IMG/VR virus record: IMGVR_UViG_3300009285_010995
Span: 1 to 62,447 of that record
Length of the DNA: 62,447 bases
DNA from: a virus
Direction: 5' to 3' (one strand)
Positions 17,411-26,168 of this stretch are shown one piece after another. Under the pieces are notes generated by a model. It saw only the letters and a program-made list of their open reading frames with translations, did not search any database and was not told the DNA's origin. The position numbers and the translations under genes are program-made. The first letter of the stretch is position 1. Each line of letters opens with the position of its first letter.

Positions 17411-18520
17411 ATGGCTAAAAAAACAAAATCTAGTATTGATGTTGATTCAACAGATGATTTACGTGAACTTTTAGAATCAGATGAAGTAGATGATGTTCAA
17501 GAATATGTTGGAACAGGTTCAACATTACTGAATTATGCTATTTCTAATGGCAAAAATGGCGGAATTCCAGTTGGTAGAATTACAGAACTTATTGGAGAAA
17601 ACCAATCTGGCAAAACATTAATCGCTACTCATGTTTTATCAGAAACACAAAAACGCGGTGGCATTGCTATTTTAATTGATACTGAACATGATGTTGATAA
17701 AAGCTTTTCATATCGCGTTGGTTTAAACTGGGATGGTCTTATCTATAAAGAATGGCTGTCTTCTTTAGAAGAAGTGTTTTCATACATCGAACAGGTCATT
17801 GTAAAAACACGACTAAAACATAAAGATAAGTTAATTACAATTGTTTGGGATTCTATTGGTGCAACTCCTGCTGGTGTAGAACTAGAAAGTGGTTACGACC
17901 CAAGTAAATTGATGGGTGTTCATGCTCGTATTATGTCAATGGGTTTAAGAAAAATTCGTAGTGCCATTAAGTCTGAACGAATTGCGCTTCTTTGTACCAA
18001 TCAATTGCGTCATAAAATTGGCGTTTCTTTTGGGGATCCTACAACAACTAGTCACGGAAAGGCCATGAGTTTTTATGCTTCTGTTCGCATTAAACTTAGC
18101 AGAGTCAGTCAACTTAAAGATAAAGATGGGCGTATTGTAGGAGCGGCTTGTGATGCAAGCGTCATTAAAAATAAAGTCGGTCCAGCATGGAGGAAAGTAA
18201 GTTTTCCTGTTATGTATGATTGGGGTATTGATGATGCTGGAAGTCTTTTTGATTATTTATATGACATGAATATTATAACTGGAAAAAGTTATAAATCTAT
18301 TATGCTTGGCGAACAAGAGATAAAATTTAGAAATTCTGAATGGACTGAATTATTGCAAAATAATTTGCCACTAAGGCAATATGTATTTGAGTGCATTAGC
18401 AATAAAATGATTATTGATTTTACACGAAAGATTGAATCTTTAGATATTGATGTTGATTCTGTTTTGGAAGTAGAACAAATCAAAAGTGATTTAGAAAAGG
18501 AATCACAAATGGAGCTGTAA
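17411..18520 (+). CDS. uvsX: RecA/UvsX-type recombinase
   Basis: A 369-residue RecA-fold ATPase. Walker A is GENQSGKT (near residue 54), Walker B is the hydrophobic strand ending IVWDSIG (near 147), and TNQLRHKIG is the loop L2 region. GGAG at 17401-17404 sets the ATG 17411 start rather than the ORF opening a few codons earlier. It forms filaments on ssDNA for strand exchange and recombination-dependent replication, working with the SSB upstream. It ends in a TAATG overlap with the next gene. Confidence 0.93.
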   Translation: MAKKTKSSIDVDSTDDLRELLESDEVDDVQEYVGTGSTLLNYAISNGKNGGIPVGRITELIGENQSGKTLIATHVLSETQKRGGIAILIDTEHDVDKSFSYRVGLNWDGLIYKEWLSSLEEVFSYIEQVIVKTRLKHKDKLITIVWDSIGATPAGVELESGYDPSKLMGVHARIMSMGLRKIRSAIKSERIALLCTNQLRHKIGVSFGDPTTTSHGKAMSFYASVRIKLSRVSQLKDKDGRIVGAACDASVIKNKVGPAWRKVSFPVMYDWGIDDAGSLFDYLYDMNIITGKSYKSIMLGEQEIKFRNSEWTELLQNNLPLRQYVFECISNKMIIDFTRKIESLDIDVDSVLEVEQIKSDLEKESQMEL

Positions 18521-19170
18521 TGGCATATTACAAAATTGGAGATTTAGTAAGTTTTAGTTATCCTGCCGTTCATCTAGAAGGAACGCAAGCCCACGACAAA
18601 CATCCAGAAGTATTAATACTGCATCCTAATTGGGAAGGTCTAGTTCATGGTTTAAATTTCAACTATTTAACTAGAGATGAAATCAATATTCTTAGAATGT
18701 TGATTGATCCAATGTATGAGATGCGCTACAGAACTGCTTTAAAGCAAAGAAATCCTACTGCTTATGCAGAAATGGATAAAATTATTTCAGAGCCAGGTGC
18801 TTATAGAAATACCAAAATAAATTCTCCTCATGATTTTTATAGAGGAGTCATTCGTCCTTTTATCATAACGCGCAATTGGGATCCTTATAGACGATATAGA
18901 CCAGAGAAAATGCGTAATATTAGAATAGTTCAAAATGCTGCACACATGATGGGCGAAGATTCTATGGCTAAGTTCAAAAAAGAACAAGAAGAAATGGCCA
19001 ATATGGTTTCGCAAGCCATTGCAAAAGCGAAAACAAGAGAAGAAAAAGAAGCAGCAGAAAAGATGAAGCAAGAACTAGAGAAAAACAAATCTTTATCTCA
19101 ACGTCAAAGCGTTCTAAAGAAATTTTCAGACTTCATTCAATTTTGGCGCGGTCCTAGAATTAAGTTCTAA
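18520..19170 (+). CDS. Conserved-looking phage protein of unknown function in the replication block
   Basis: A 216-residue protein. The N-terminal half (YKIGDLVSFSYPAV, VLILHPNWEGLVHGLNFNYL) resembles an SH3-like beta domain seen in unnamed phage proteins, and the C-terminal half is a charged coiled coil (about 145-195, rich in KE and EEK) with a basic end. It is translationally coupled to the recombinase and followed by the FEN nuclease, so a role in recombination or fork assembly is plausible. No enzyme motif is visible. Confidence 0.75.
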   Translation: MAYYKIGDLVSFSYPAVHLEGTQAHDKHPEVLILHPNWEGLVHGLNFNYLTRDEINILRMLIDPMYEMRYRTALKQRNPTAYAEMDKIISEPGAYRNTKINSPHDFYRGVIRPFIITRNWDPYRRYRPEKMRNIRIVQNAAHMMGEDSMAKFKKEQEEMANMVSQAIAKAKTREEKEAAEKMKQELEKNKSLSQRQSVLKKFSDFIQFWRGPRIKF

Positions 19171-19198
19171 GTCAATTCTAATCATCGAAAGGTGTTCT

Positions 19199-20131
19199 AT
19201 GAGCATTTTATTAGTTGATGCTACGAATAACTTTTTGCGTAATTGGACAGTTGTTCCTACGATAAATTCAAATGGCGTGGCAAATGGAGGAGTGGTAGGA
19301 TTTCTAAGAAGTCTAGGATACTTTGTAAATTTAAGTCAGCCATCTAAAGTAATTCTTGTTTGGGATGGTCCTGGCGGTAGCAAACGAAGAAAGGCAATAA
19401 AAGAAGAATACAAAGGAAACCGTTCTCCTCCAAGAATAAATAGAGAATATGATTTTTCAGCCGACAATCCAGAACAAAACAAAATAGATCAAAGACTGCG
19501 ATTAGGACAATATCTCAAAGACTTGCCAGTAATTGAAATAACAATTCCTGACATAGAAGCTGATGACGTTATTGCGTATTTGTCAGCATATTATTCAGAT
19601 GACGACATTGTCATCGCTTCTGGAGATAAAGATTTTTACCAACTGATAACTGACCGCATCAAAATTTTTAGTCCTACAGCAAAAGAATTTATTGACATTG
19701 ACTCAGTTTATAGGCGATACACTATTTATCCCAATAATTTTTGCCTGGCCAGGGCAGTCATTGGGGATAAATCAGATAATCTAAAGGGCGTCAAAGGAAT
19801 AGGCGAGAAAAAATTGCTTAAATTTTTTCCCTGTTTTTCTGAAAAAAATACCATAAATTTGCAATATTTTTTTGAATTATGCGAACAAAATTTAGAAAAA
19901 TATAAGCTGTTCTTAGACTACAAAGATATAATTATAGACAATCACAAAGTAATGCAGCTTGCGTCTCCTATTATAAGCGCTACAAGCGTTCAAAGGATTG
20001 GTCTTGCCTTGAGACAGAACATTAAATTTAGTTCTACTATATTTAGATTAAAATTGCTAGAAGACGGCATAGACCAATTAAGTCAACTTTTCTTTCATTC
20101 CTTCAGAACTTTAACTGTAAAAGGTAACTAA
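19199..20131 (+). CDS. 5'-3' exonuclease / flap endonuclease (T4 RNase H type)
   Basis: A 310-residue FEN-family nuclease. Metal-binding motifs include VWDGPGGSKRR then EEYKGNR, IPDIEADDVI, IASGDKDFYQL, and the helix-hairpin-helix segment GDKSDNLKGVKGIGEKKLLK. It would remove RNA primers and flaps, the function usually fused to Pol I; here nuclease and polymerase are separate genes. A good AAGG site precedes the ATG, and the helicase gene follows after 3 bp. Confidence 0.92.
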   Translation: MSILLVDATNNFLRNWTVVPTINSNGVANGGVVGFLRSLGYFVNLSQPSKVILVWDGPGGSKRRKAIKEEYKGNRSPPRINREYDFSADNPEQNKIDQRLRLGQYLKDLPVIEITIPDIEADDVIAYLSAYYSDDDIVIASGDKDFYQLITDRIKIFSPTAKEFIDIDSVYRRYTIYPNNFCLARAVIGDKSDNLKGVKGIGEKKLLKFFPCFSEKNTINLQYFFELCEQNLEKYKLFLDYKDIIIDNHKVMQLASPIISATSVQRIGLALRQNIKFSSTIFRLKLLEDGIDQLSQLFFHSFRTLTVKGN

Positions 20132-20134
20132 TAT

Positions 20135-21457
20135 ATGAATTCTAAATTTAAAAATGATAATCATTTTGAAGAATGCGTTGTTCAGGCATTGATTTCTGAC
20201 CATCAGTTTGCCGAACAAATGACAGAAGTATTAAATGTAGATTATTTTAATTTAGAACATCTTAAGCAATTAACTAAATCATATTTTGAATATCACGAAA
20301 AACATAAAGTATTTCCGTCATTAAGATTGTTGGTTACAATAGCGAAGAATGATTTTGATGATGAAATTGTTAAAGAAAAGGTTTTAGGTTATTTGTTTAA
20401 AATCTTAAAGACTAGAGATGAAAATGATTTATTTTATGCCAAAGAACAAGCTTTAGAATTCTGCAAAAAAAGAGCGTTGTTCATTGCTCTTGAAAAATCC
20501 CTTCAACTAATTGAAGATAATAAATTTGAACAAATTGTAGAACCTATTCAGAAAGCTATTCAAGCTGGTTCTGAAAGAGACATAGGACATTTCTATGCAG
20601 AAGGATTAGATAAACGCATGGAAATTGAAGCAGAAGTTGGCAAAGTCATTCCTACACCCTATGAACAAATCAATGCAATTCTAAAGCGTGGTGGCATTCC
20701 TGGGAAAAAATTATGTGTTGTGTGTGCTCCGACAGGGCTCGGTAAATCGCATATGCTAGTTGACATCGGTCAACATGCAGCAAAACTTGGATTTAATGTT
20801 GTTCATTATACACTAGAATTAGATGATGTAGAAATTGGTTCTCGTTATGATGCTCGAATATCTACAATTAATTCAGATAAATTATTAGAGAATAAAGAAA
20901 TAGTTCGCGAAAAACTGAAAGAAGTTCCTGGATACATCACCATTAAAATGTTTTCTACAGCTACTGTCAATACCATCAGAAATCATTTAAATAGATTGCG
21001 AATGGTTGGTCGATATCCTGACTTGATCATTATTGATTATGCAGACTTAATGCGTTCGCAACATCATTATGATCAAAGAAGATTAGAAGAAGAAGCTGTA
21101 TATAGGGATTTACGCGCACTATCAATGGAGTTAGACATACCTATTTGGACTGCTACTCAAACCAATCGAGAAGGTTTAGATGTAGAAGTCATCACTAAAA
21201 AACATGTAGCAGAAGCTTTTGGCAAAATTATGGTAAGCGATTTATGGATTACGATGAGTCACAAATATTTATTTGTAGCCAAGAGTAGATTGGGACCAGA
21301 CAATAAAAAGTTTCCTGTTTCTATCAATACTGCTATTTCAAAAATTGATGTCTTTGAACCTGCTACTATTGAAAGCTTTGAAGAAGAGACATCTGTCGCT
21401 TTGCTTCGCGATAAATTTCGCGATTATCAAAAAATTAATAAATCGAATTTTGTATAA
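20135..21457 (+). CDS. dnaB: Replicative DNA helicase, DnaB/gp41 family
   Basis: A 440-residue RecA-fold hexameric helicase. Walker A is APTGLGKSH (near residue 197), followed by the DnaB-type helix and HYTLELDD. Walker B is LIIIDYADLM (near 300). TATQTNREG fits the arginine-finger and sensor region. The N-terminal domain (about 1-150) is helical, as in DnaB or gp41. No separate primase gene is recognised in this window. It is directly downstream of the FEN nuclease gene. Confidence 0.93.
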   Translation: MNSKFKNDNHFEECVVQALISDHQFAEQMTEVLNVDYFNLEHLKQLTKSYFEYHEKHKVFPSLRLLVTIAKNDFDDEIVKEKVLGYLFKILKTRDENDLFYAKEQALEFCKKRALFIALEKSLQLIEDNKFEQIVEPIQKAIQAGSERDIGHFYAEGLDKRMEIEAEVGKVIPTPYEQINAILKRGGIPGKKLCVVCAPTGLGKSHMLVDIGQHAAKLGFNVVHYTLELDDVEIGSRYDARISTINSDKLLENKEIVREKLKEVPGYITIKMFSTATVNTIRNHLNRLRMVGRYPDLIIIDYADLMRSQHHYDQRRLEEEAVYRDLRALSMELDIPIWTATQTNREGLDVEVITKKHVAEAFGKIMVSDLWITMSHKYLFVAKSRLGPDNKKFPVSINTAISKIDVFEPATIESFEEETSVALLRDKFRDYQKINKSNFV

Positions 21458-21474
21458 ATAGGGAGAGCATTAAT

Positions 21475-23328
21475 ATGGACTTAGGGCGAAAACTTTTAAG
21501 TGACGTTACAGTATTTTCAAAATATTCTAGATACATGCCAGAAAAACAAAGAAGAGAAACTTGGCATGAATTATGTTATAGAAATAGAAATATGCACTTA
21601 GATATGTATCCTCATCTAAAAAATGAAATTATATCAGTATATGAAAATTTTGTAATACCGAAAAAAGTTCTTCCGGCGATGAGATCACTCCAATTTTCAG
21701 GCAAGCCAATAATGCTTAATCCGGCAAGACAATACAACTGTACGTTTGCTGCAGTTGATGATTATCGTGTATTTAGCGAAACAATGTTTTTGTTGCTAGG
21801 TGGTTCTGGAGTGGGGTATTCTGTTCAAAATACTCATATTAAAAAATTGCCAGTATTGCGATATCCTCTTGAGAAAAAACGTTATGTTGTAGGTGATTCA
21901 ATTGAAGGATGGGCAGAAGCAGTAAGAATGCTTGCTAAGGCATTTTTTGCAGGAGGTTGGTTGCCAATATTTGACTTTAGCGATATTCGCCCTAAAGGAG
22001 CTTTGCTGGTCACAGCAGGTGGCAAAGCTCCAGGCCCTAAACCGTTAAAAATATGTCTTGAAAAAATACAATCTATTTTGTATTCAATTCCTGATGGCAA
22101 ACGTATCAATAGTTTGCAAATTCATGATATTCAGTGTTTTATTGCGGACGCTGTATTGACAGGTGGTATTCGTAGAGCAGCAATGATTTCATTGTTTGAT
22201 ATTGATGACGAACTAATGCTGAAGGCTAAATCTGGAGATTGGTGGATCGATAATCCTCAAAGAGCAAGAGCCAACAATAGTGCAGTAATTATTCGTCATA
22301 AAGTCAAGCAAGCAGATTTTTTAGATTTATGGAAAATTGTAGAAGATTCTCAAGCAGGCGAACCTGGCATCCTATTTTCTAATACTCCACACATGGGGGC
22401 AAACCCTTGTTTGGAATTGTCATTGAAATCACAAGGGGCCTGCAACTTGTCTGAAATAAACATGGCTACCATTGAAAGCGAAGAAGACTACATTGCTCGT
22501 GCAAAAGTTGCTTCGTTTTTAGGAACCTTGCAAGCTGGATATACTCATTTTCATTATCTTAGAAAAGAGTGGCAAGAAACCATCGAAAAGGAAGCTTTGA
22601 TTGGAGTTTCAGGGACCGGCATTGCTGCACAGTCTGTTTTGCGATATGACCACGCTAAAGCCGCTGAGGCTGTTAAAGCTGAGAACAAACGAGTTGCCAA
22701 GTTGATAGGCATTCGTTCTGCTGCTAGAACGACCTGCGTCAAACCCGCAGGAACAACCAGTTGCGTTTTAGGTTCATCTTCTGGCATTCATGCGTGGTAT
22801 GATAATTATTATATTCGCAGAATGCGCATTGGGAAAAATGAATCAATTTACCGTTATTTGAAAGACAATCATTCGCATATGCTAGAAGATGATGTAGAAA
22901 AGCCAGACATTCAGTCAATTATTTCTTTCCCTATTAAAGCGCCAGATGATGCAATCACGCGACATGAAAATGTATTTAATTTTCTTGACAGAATTGCATT
23001 ATTTTCCACACAATGGATTAGAAAAGGTCATATAAAAGGCGACAATACAAATAATGTTTCTGCAACAGTTTCAATTAAAGATAATGAATGGGAGCCTGTT
23101 GGAAAATGGATGTGGGAAAACAGAGATATTTACAATGGTTTAAGTGTTCTTCCTTATGATGGAGGTACGTATCGACAGACGCCATTTGAAAGTATTTCAG
23201 AAGAAACTTATAAAAAGATGTATTCTCAATTAAAGCCTATGGATTTAAAGGATGTTTCAGAAATCACTGACAATACTGATTTGACTGGTGAACTTGCTTG
23301 TGCAGGCGGTAAGTGTGAGGTTGTATAG
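21475..23328 (+). CDS. nrdJ: Class II (adenosylcobalamin-dependent) ribonucleotide reductase
   Basis: A 617-residue single-chain reductase of the monomeric RTPR type. Seen are RQYNCTFAAVDD with the first redox Cys, GGSGVGYSVQ, NPCLELSLKSQGACNLSE carrying the finger-loop Cys-x-Glu and the partner Cys, KPAGTTS, and a C-terminal C-x4-C (CAGGKC) for electron transfer. It makes deoxynucleotides without oxygen dependence but needs B12 cofactor from the host or surroundings. It is shorter than the Lactobacillus enzyme (739 residues). No NrdA/B genes occur in the window. Confidence 0.9.
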   Translation: MDLGRKLLSDVTVFSKYSRYMPEKQRRETWHELCYRNRNMHLDMYPHLKNEIISVYENFVIPKKVLPAMRSLQFSGKPIMLNPARQYNCTFAAVDDYRVFSETMFLLLGGSGVGYSVQNTHIKKLPVLRYPLEKKRYVVGDSIEGWAEAVRMLAKAFFAGGWLPIFDFSDIRPKGALLVTAGGKAPGPKPLKICLEKIQSILYSIPDGKRINSLQIHDIQCFIADAVLTGGIRRAAMISLFDIDDELMLKAKSGDWWIDNPQRARANNSAVIIRHKVKQADFLDLWKIVEDSQAGEPGILFSNTPHMGANPCLELSLKSQGACNLSEINMATIESEEDYIARAKVASFLGTLQAGYTHFHYLRKEWQETIEKEALIGVSGTGIAAQSVLRYDHAKAAEAVKAENKRVAKLIGIRSAARTTCVKPAGTTSCVLGSSSGIHAWYDNYYIRRMRIGKNESIYRYLKDNHSHMLEDDVEKPDIQSIISFPIKAPDDAITRHENVFNFLDRIALFSTQWIRKGHIKGDNTNNVSATVSIKDNEWEPVGKWMWENRDIYNGLSVLPYDGGTYRQTPFESISEETYKKMYSQLKPMDLKDVSEITDNTDLTGELACAGGKCEVV

Positions 23329-23350
23329 CATAAGGAATTATGGTATAATC

Positions 23351-23677
23351 ATGTATGGCGTGTTGTCTAAAAAAATTAGGGTGACATTTGATTATGATGA
23401 TTCAATTTGGGACATTCCTGTTGTTGTAATTGCATATGACAGAGCAAAATATTATGCATATGAATACGATAATGATGTAGAAAAATCCTTAGAAGAAGAC
23501 ACATTGCCTTTATTTGAATCTGATAGATTTTATATTATTGATTGGTTTGAAGGTTGTATGGATTGGAATGATGTTAAGGAAGTTGCAATCAGAAGAAAAG
23601 ATCTAGAAAGCAAACCAGAAGTTGATTATAGTCTTGAAATAACCAATAATTGCAAAAAAGAACTTGTGGAGAGTTAA
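23351..23677 (+). CDS. Small acidic protein of unknown function
   Basis: A 108-residue protein with Tyr and Asp rich segments (FDYDDSIWDIPVVVIAYDRAKYYAYEYDND). The ATG at 23351 follows AAGGAA and is preferred over an earlier in-frame codon that would overlap the reductase. It sits between nrdJ and dut with the dut ATG directly after its stop, so a link to nucleotide metabolism is possible. No family recognised. Confidence 0.7.
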   Translation: MYGVLSKKIRVTFDYDDSIWDIPVVVIAYDRAKYYAYEYDNDVEKSLEEDTLPLFESDRFYIIDWFEGCMDWNDVKEVAIRRKDLESKPEVDYSLEITNNCKKELVES

Positions 23678-24166
23678 ATGAATTCGATTGAAGTAAAGTT
23701 TAAGCGTTTATTTGAAGATGTTGAAATTCCTACTAAAGCGCATGTTGATGATGCTGGCTTTGATATCCAAGCGTTTTTTGAAAAAAATCGTTCTGGAATG
23801 AGAGATGATATTATTTTATTTGCAGGACAATCAACATTAATTAAATGTGGATTTTGTTTAGAAATTCCTTCTGGATACGAAGCACAAGTAAGGTCTCGTA
23901 GTGGTTTATCTTTGAAGAATCAAATTATTGTATTGAATTCTCCAGGAACTATTGATAGTTCTTATCGTGGTGAAATTGGAGTTATTTTAGCTAATTTTAG
24001 CAATAGCTGGTTTCGCATTGAACATGGCATGAGAATTGCTCAGCTTGTTTTTAACAAAATTCCTAATGTTGTTTTCAATGTTTCAGAAAAACTTTCAGAT
24101 TCTAGCCGTGATGCAGACGGCTTTGGTTCTTCTGGAGTTTTTCAATTGTCCAACATCAATTATTAA
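23678..24166 (+). CDS. dut: dUTP diphosphatase (trimeric dUTPase)
   Basis: A 162-residue dUTPase with all five conserved motifs in order: DDAGFDI, RSRSGLS, NSPGTIDSSYRGE, GMRIAQLVF and the C-terminal glycine-rich DGFGSSG. It hydrolyses dUTP to dUMP, keeping uracil out of DNA and feeding the thymidylate synthase encoded at 27724. It begins immediately after the preceding stop. Confidence 0.95.
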   Translation: MNSIEVKFKRLFEDVEIPTKAHVDDAGFDIQAFFEKNRSGMRDDIILFAGQSTLIKCGFCLEIPSGYEAQVRSRSGLSLKNQIIVLNSPGTIDSSYRGEIGVILANFSNSWFRIEHGMRIAQLVFNKIPNVVFNVSEKLSDSSRDADGFGSSGVFQLSNINY

Positions 24167-24199
24167 AAGAAACAAGAAAATCGTTAAGTGGAGCAAGTC

Positions 24200-24442
24200 A
24201 TGAATGAAGAAATATGCGAAATTTGTGAGACGTGCAAACGAGGTTATAAAGATGGTCAAAAGGACGTCGCATTGGAAACTGTTGAATTACCGCGCATGAC
24301 GTTGCGCCAATGGTACACGGGATTAGCGATGTCGAAACTCATTGGGATGCAACCCTGGAGTAACAAAACCCCTATAGCACAACTAGCTATTGCGTACGCC
24401 GACGCGCAGATTGCGGAATTAAAAAGAAAAGGTGAGCCATGA
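24200..24442 (+). CDS. Small Cys-containing protein of unknown function
   Basis: An 80-residue protein starting CEICETC-like (MNEEICEICETCKRG) with a helical rest (LRQWYTGLAMSKLIG, IAQLAIAYADAQIAELK). GGAG at 24189-24192 fixes the ATG 24200 start. The gene overlaps the next by ATGA. GC content rises sharply within it, marking the start of a GC-rich cassette unlike its surroundings. Confidence 0.7.
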   Translation: MNEEICEICETCKRGYKDGQKDVALETVELPRMTLRQWYTGLAMSKLIGMQPWSNKTPIAQLAIAYADAQIAELKRKGEP

Positions 24443-24458
24443 GAGAATTGAACAGATA
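24431..24458 (+). repeat. 28-bp direct repeat, copy 1 (leader and start of the duplicated gene)
   Basis: The 28 bases from 24431 to 24458 are identical to 24862-24889. The repeat spans the ribosome-binding region GGTGAG and the first codons of both paralogs, evidence of a recent gene duplication. Confidence 0.95.
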
Positions 24459-24696
24459 TACTCTGAGATTGCACCGGTATACTCGCCCTTCCGGCGGTTC
24501 GATTGATAACCTCGCGCTCGAGGCGACGACGGCACGTTCGGACGATGGTGCGATTGTTTGGTATGAGGATGTCGCCAAGGACCTTGCGATAGCGGCGGCC
24601 GCACGGGCGTACGTCAGCGAGATAATCTACGGCACTGCAGACGAGATCGAGGCGGCACACAAGGGGCTGATCGCGACGGTAAGGGGGAAGTCATGA
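24439..24696 (+). CDS. Small protein, first copy of a duplicated gene
   Basis: An 85-residue protein (MRELNRYTLRLHRY..., TTARSDDGAIVWYEDVAKDL, AAAARAYVSEI). A close paralog lies at 24870, sharing MRELNRY, the LHR segment, TTARSDDGAIV and the following helix. Both genes are preceded by the same 28-bp leader carrying the ribosome site. Base composition is GC-rich. Function unknown. Confidence 0.8.
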   Translation: MRELNRYTLRLHRYTRPSGGSIDNLALEATTARSDDGAIVWYEDVAKDLAIAAAARAYVSEIIYGTADEIEAAHKGLIATVRGKS

Positions 24697-24854
24697 GCGC
24701 AGAGCTAAATCTGTGCCCATTCTGCGGTCACACGTGTGCGATTGTGCACGTCGCCCCATATACTTGGCATAGTGAGTGCCTTGGGTGTCATTCGAGGACG
24801 CGCACGCATTTCACTCGTGAAGCGGCCATTGCGGCGTGGAATAGACGTCCCTGA
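24693..24854 (+). CDS. Lar-like mini zinc-ribbon protein (53 aa)
   Basis: A 53-residue protein with LCPFCGH, a central C-x2-C (CLGCHSR) and the end TREAAIAAWNRRP. This C-P-F-C-G ... C-x2-C ... A-I-x-A-W-N-R-R layout is that of the Lar (restriction alleviation) type of small phage zinc proteins. It overlaps the previous gene by ATGA. Members named after Rac prophage Lar modulate type I restriction; whether this one does is not shown. Confidence 0.75.
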   Translation: MSAELNLCPFCGHTCAIVHVAPYTWHSECLGCHSRTRTHFTREAAIAAWNRRP

Positions 24855-24861
24855 AGATAAG

Positions 24862-24889
24862 GGTGAGCCATGAGAGAATTGAACAGATA
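24862..24889 (+). repeat. 28-bp direct repeat, copy 2
   Basis: Identical to 24431-24458. It carries the ribosome site and first codons of the second paralog. Confidence 0.95.
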
Positions 24890-25151
24890 CAATCTAAAAC
24901 TGCATCGTTTTTCCTCTGCGTCCGACGGTTTGATTAGAAACGTTTCGTTTGACGTGACGACGGCACGGTCAGATGACGGCGCGATTGTCTACTTCGAAGA
25001 CATCGCGCAAGAACTGGCAATAGCACAAGCGGCGCGCACCTATATCGAGTCTTTCTGCGAGCCGATGGCCTTCGGACTGCAAGAAGTGACATTCAACGCG
25101 CTGGTCGCGGCGGTGGAAATGGAATGTACACTTCAGACACGGAAAATCTAA
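24870..25151 (+). CDS. Small protein, second copy of the duplicated gene
   Basis: A 93-residue paralog of the protein at 24439, with the same N-terminus MRELNRY and the conserved TTARSDDGAIV...FEDIAQELAIA core. The C-terminus is longer and unlike the first copy. It is still GC-rich; composition falls back to AT-rich right after its stop. Function unknown. Confidence 0.8.
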   Translation: MRELNRYNLKLHRFSSASDGLIRNVSFDVTTARSDDGAIVYFEDIAQELAIAQAARTYIESFCEPMAFGLQEVTFNALVAAVEMECTLQTRKI

Positions 25152-25152
25152 A

Positions 25153-25281
25153 ATGAAAAAGAAACCTTTTTATAAATCTATTTTGTGTTTATTGATTGGT
25201 CATCGCTGGTATCGGGGTGGACAAAAAGTTTCACAAATTTGCTTAAGATGTCATCTATATTTAGAAAACAAAGGAAAATAA
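25153..25281 (+). CDS. 42-aa mini-protein with GHRW and C-x2-C pattern (DUF1660-like)
   Basis: A tiny ORF filling the gap between two genes. It has LCLLIGHRWY then ICLRCH, the C-x3-GH-x-W ... C-x-R-C layout of small prophage zinc proteins of the DUF1660 type. It is tightly packed, with start two bases after the previous stop and its own stop directly before the next ATG. Function unknown. Confidence 0.6.
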   Translation: MKKKPFYKSILCLLIGHRWYRGGQKVSQICLRCHLYLENKGK

Positions 25282-25500
25282 ATGAATAAGCCAGAACCAT
25301 ATATTGATAATCAAGGTATTCCTCAGTGTTCAAGAAGTTGTCCTATGTACAATTTTGATAAAGAATATCTCTTTGTTCGTTGTGAACATGAACAATGCGA
25401 CCTTCCAGATGAAAGTGTGTGCATTGCAGCTATTAAAGAAATCATGAAAGAAAGAGATATTCTTAAGAGTCGTTTAGCAGAGTTAGAACAACAAAAGTAA
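25282..25500 (+). CDS. Small Cys-rich protein of unknown function
   Basis: A 72-residue protein with six Cys in the first two thirds (CSRSCP, CEHEQCDLP, SVC) and a C-terminal helical coil (KEIMKERDILKSRLAELEQQ). It could bind zinc and dimerise through the coil. AAGGAAA precedes the ATG, which abuts the previous stop. Confidence 0.75.
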   Translation: MNKPEPYIDNQGIPQCSRSCPMYNFDKEYLFVRCEHEQCDLPDESVCIAAIKEIMKERDILKSRLAELEQQK

Positions 25501-25545
25501 CATACAAACTTTTCTTCTTTAAATAACAAATAGAAAGAAAAACAA

Positions 25546-26157
25546 ATGAGGATTGAAGAATGTTGGGACGCTTTAGGTATTCCTCCTAATTCATCTCAAG
25601 ATGAAATTAAAAAAGCATATCGAAAGAAAGCTCTTGATACACATCCAGATAAAAATAATGGAAATGATGAAGAATTTAAAAAAATTAATCAAGCATACAA
25701 CATTTTAATTGGGAAAGATAAACCAGAAGAACCACCACCATCTTTTAGTTTTAATTTTGATCCTATGGGGTTTCCTGATTTATCAAATTTTTTCCATGGT
25801 TTTGGTGGTCATACCATAAATCAGGAACCACAGCGACCTCCTAGTGATGATGAAAATGTATTTTTTGAATTAAAAATATCAGCAGCAGATATTAAGCGTG
25901 GCAAACATTTTGGTGTTGAATATGCAAAATCAAAAAATTGCATTAAATGCAATGGTGTAGGTGGAGATTCTAAAGAAAATTGCGCAACCTGCAATGGTCA
26001 AGGACGATTCATTAAGCCAGCAGGTCTTTTTACAATATCTCAAGCTTGTCCTAGTTGCATGGGAAAAGGAAAGCGCATAAATAATGTTTGTAAGTCTTGT
26101 GATGGAAAAGGATTTGAAGTATATAAAGAAGTCATAAGATTTGCCATCAAGTCTTAA
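25546..26157 (+). CDS. dnaJ: Short DnaJ (Hsp40) co-chaperone
   Basis: A 203-residue J-protein. The J domain (1-65) has the invariant HPD in DTHPDKNNG. A Gly/Phe-rich linker with proline follows (GFPDLSNFFHGFGG), and the zinc region has four C-x2-C repeats (CIKCNGVG, CATCNGQG, CPSCMGKG, CKSCDGKG). The rest of the C-terminal substrate domain and dimerisation end of type I DnaJ is missing, so it stops right after the zinc domain. It probably stimulates host DnaK in phage assembly or replication; that is inference. Confidence 0.9.
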   Translation: MRIEECWDALGIPPNSSQDEIKKAYRKKALDTHPDKNNGNDEEFKKINQAYNILIGKDKPEEPPPSFSFNFDPMGFPDLSNFFHGFGGHTINQEPQRPPSDDENVFFELKISAADIKRGKHFGVEYAKSKNCIKCNGVGGDSKENCATCNGQGRFIKPAGLFTISQACPSCMGKGKRINNVCKSCDGKGFEVYKEVIRFAIKS

Positions 26158-26168
26158 TGGAGAAAAAT

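Noticed and set aside
23322-23350. Promoter with TATAAT directly before the gene at 23351.
   Set aside because: The -10 would lie one base from the start codon, leaving no leader, and the -35 match is weak; likely chance.
24256-24660. Minus-strand ORFs across the GC-rich cassette.
   Set aside because: GC-rich DNA has few stops, giving shadow ORFs; the plus-strand genes have paralogy and ribosome sites in their favour.
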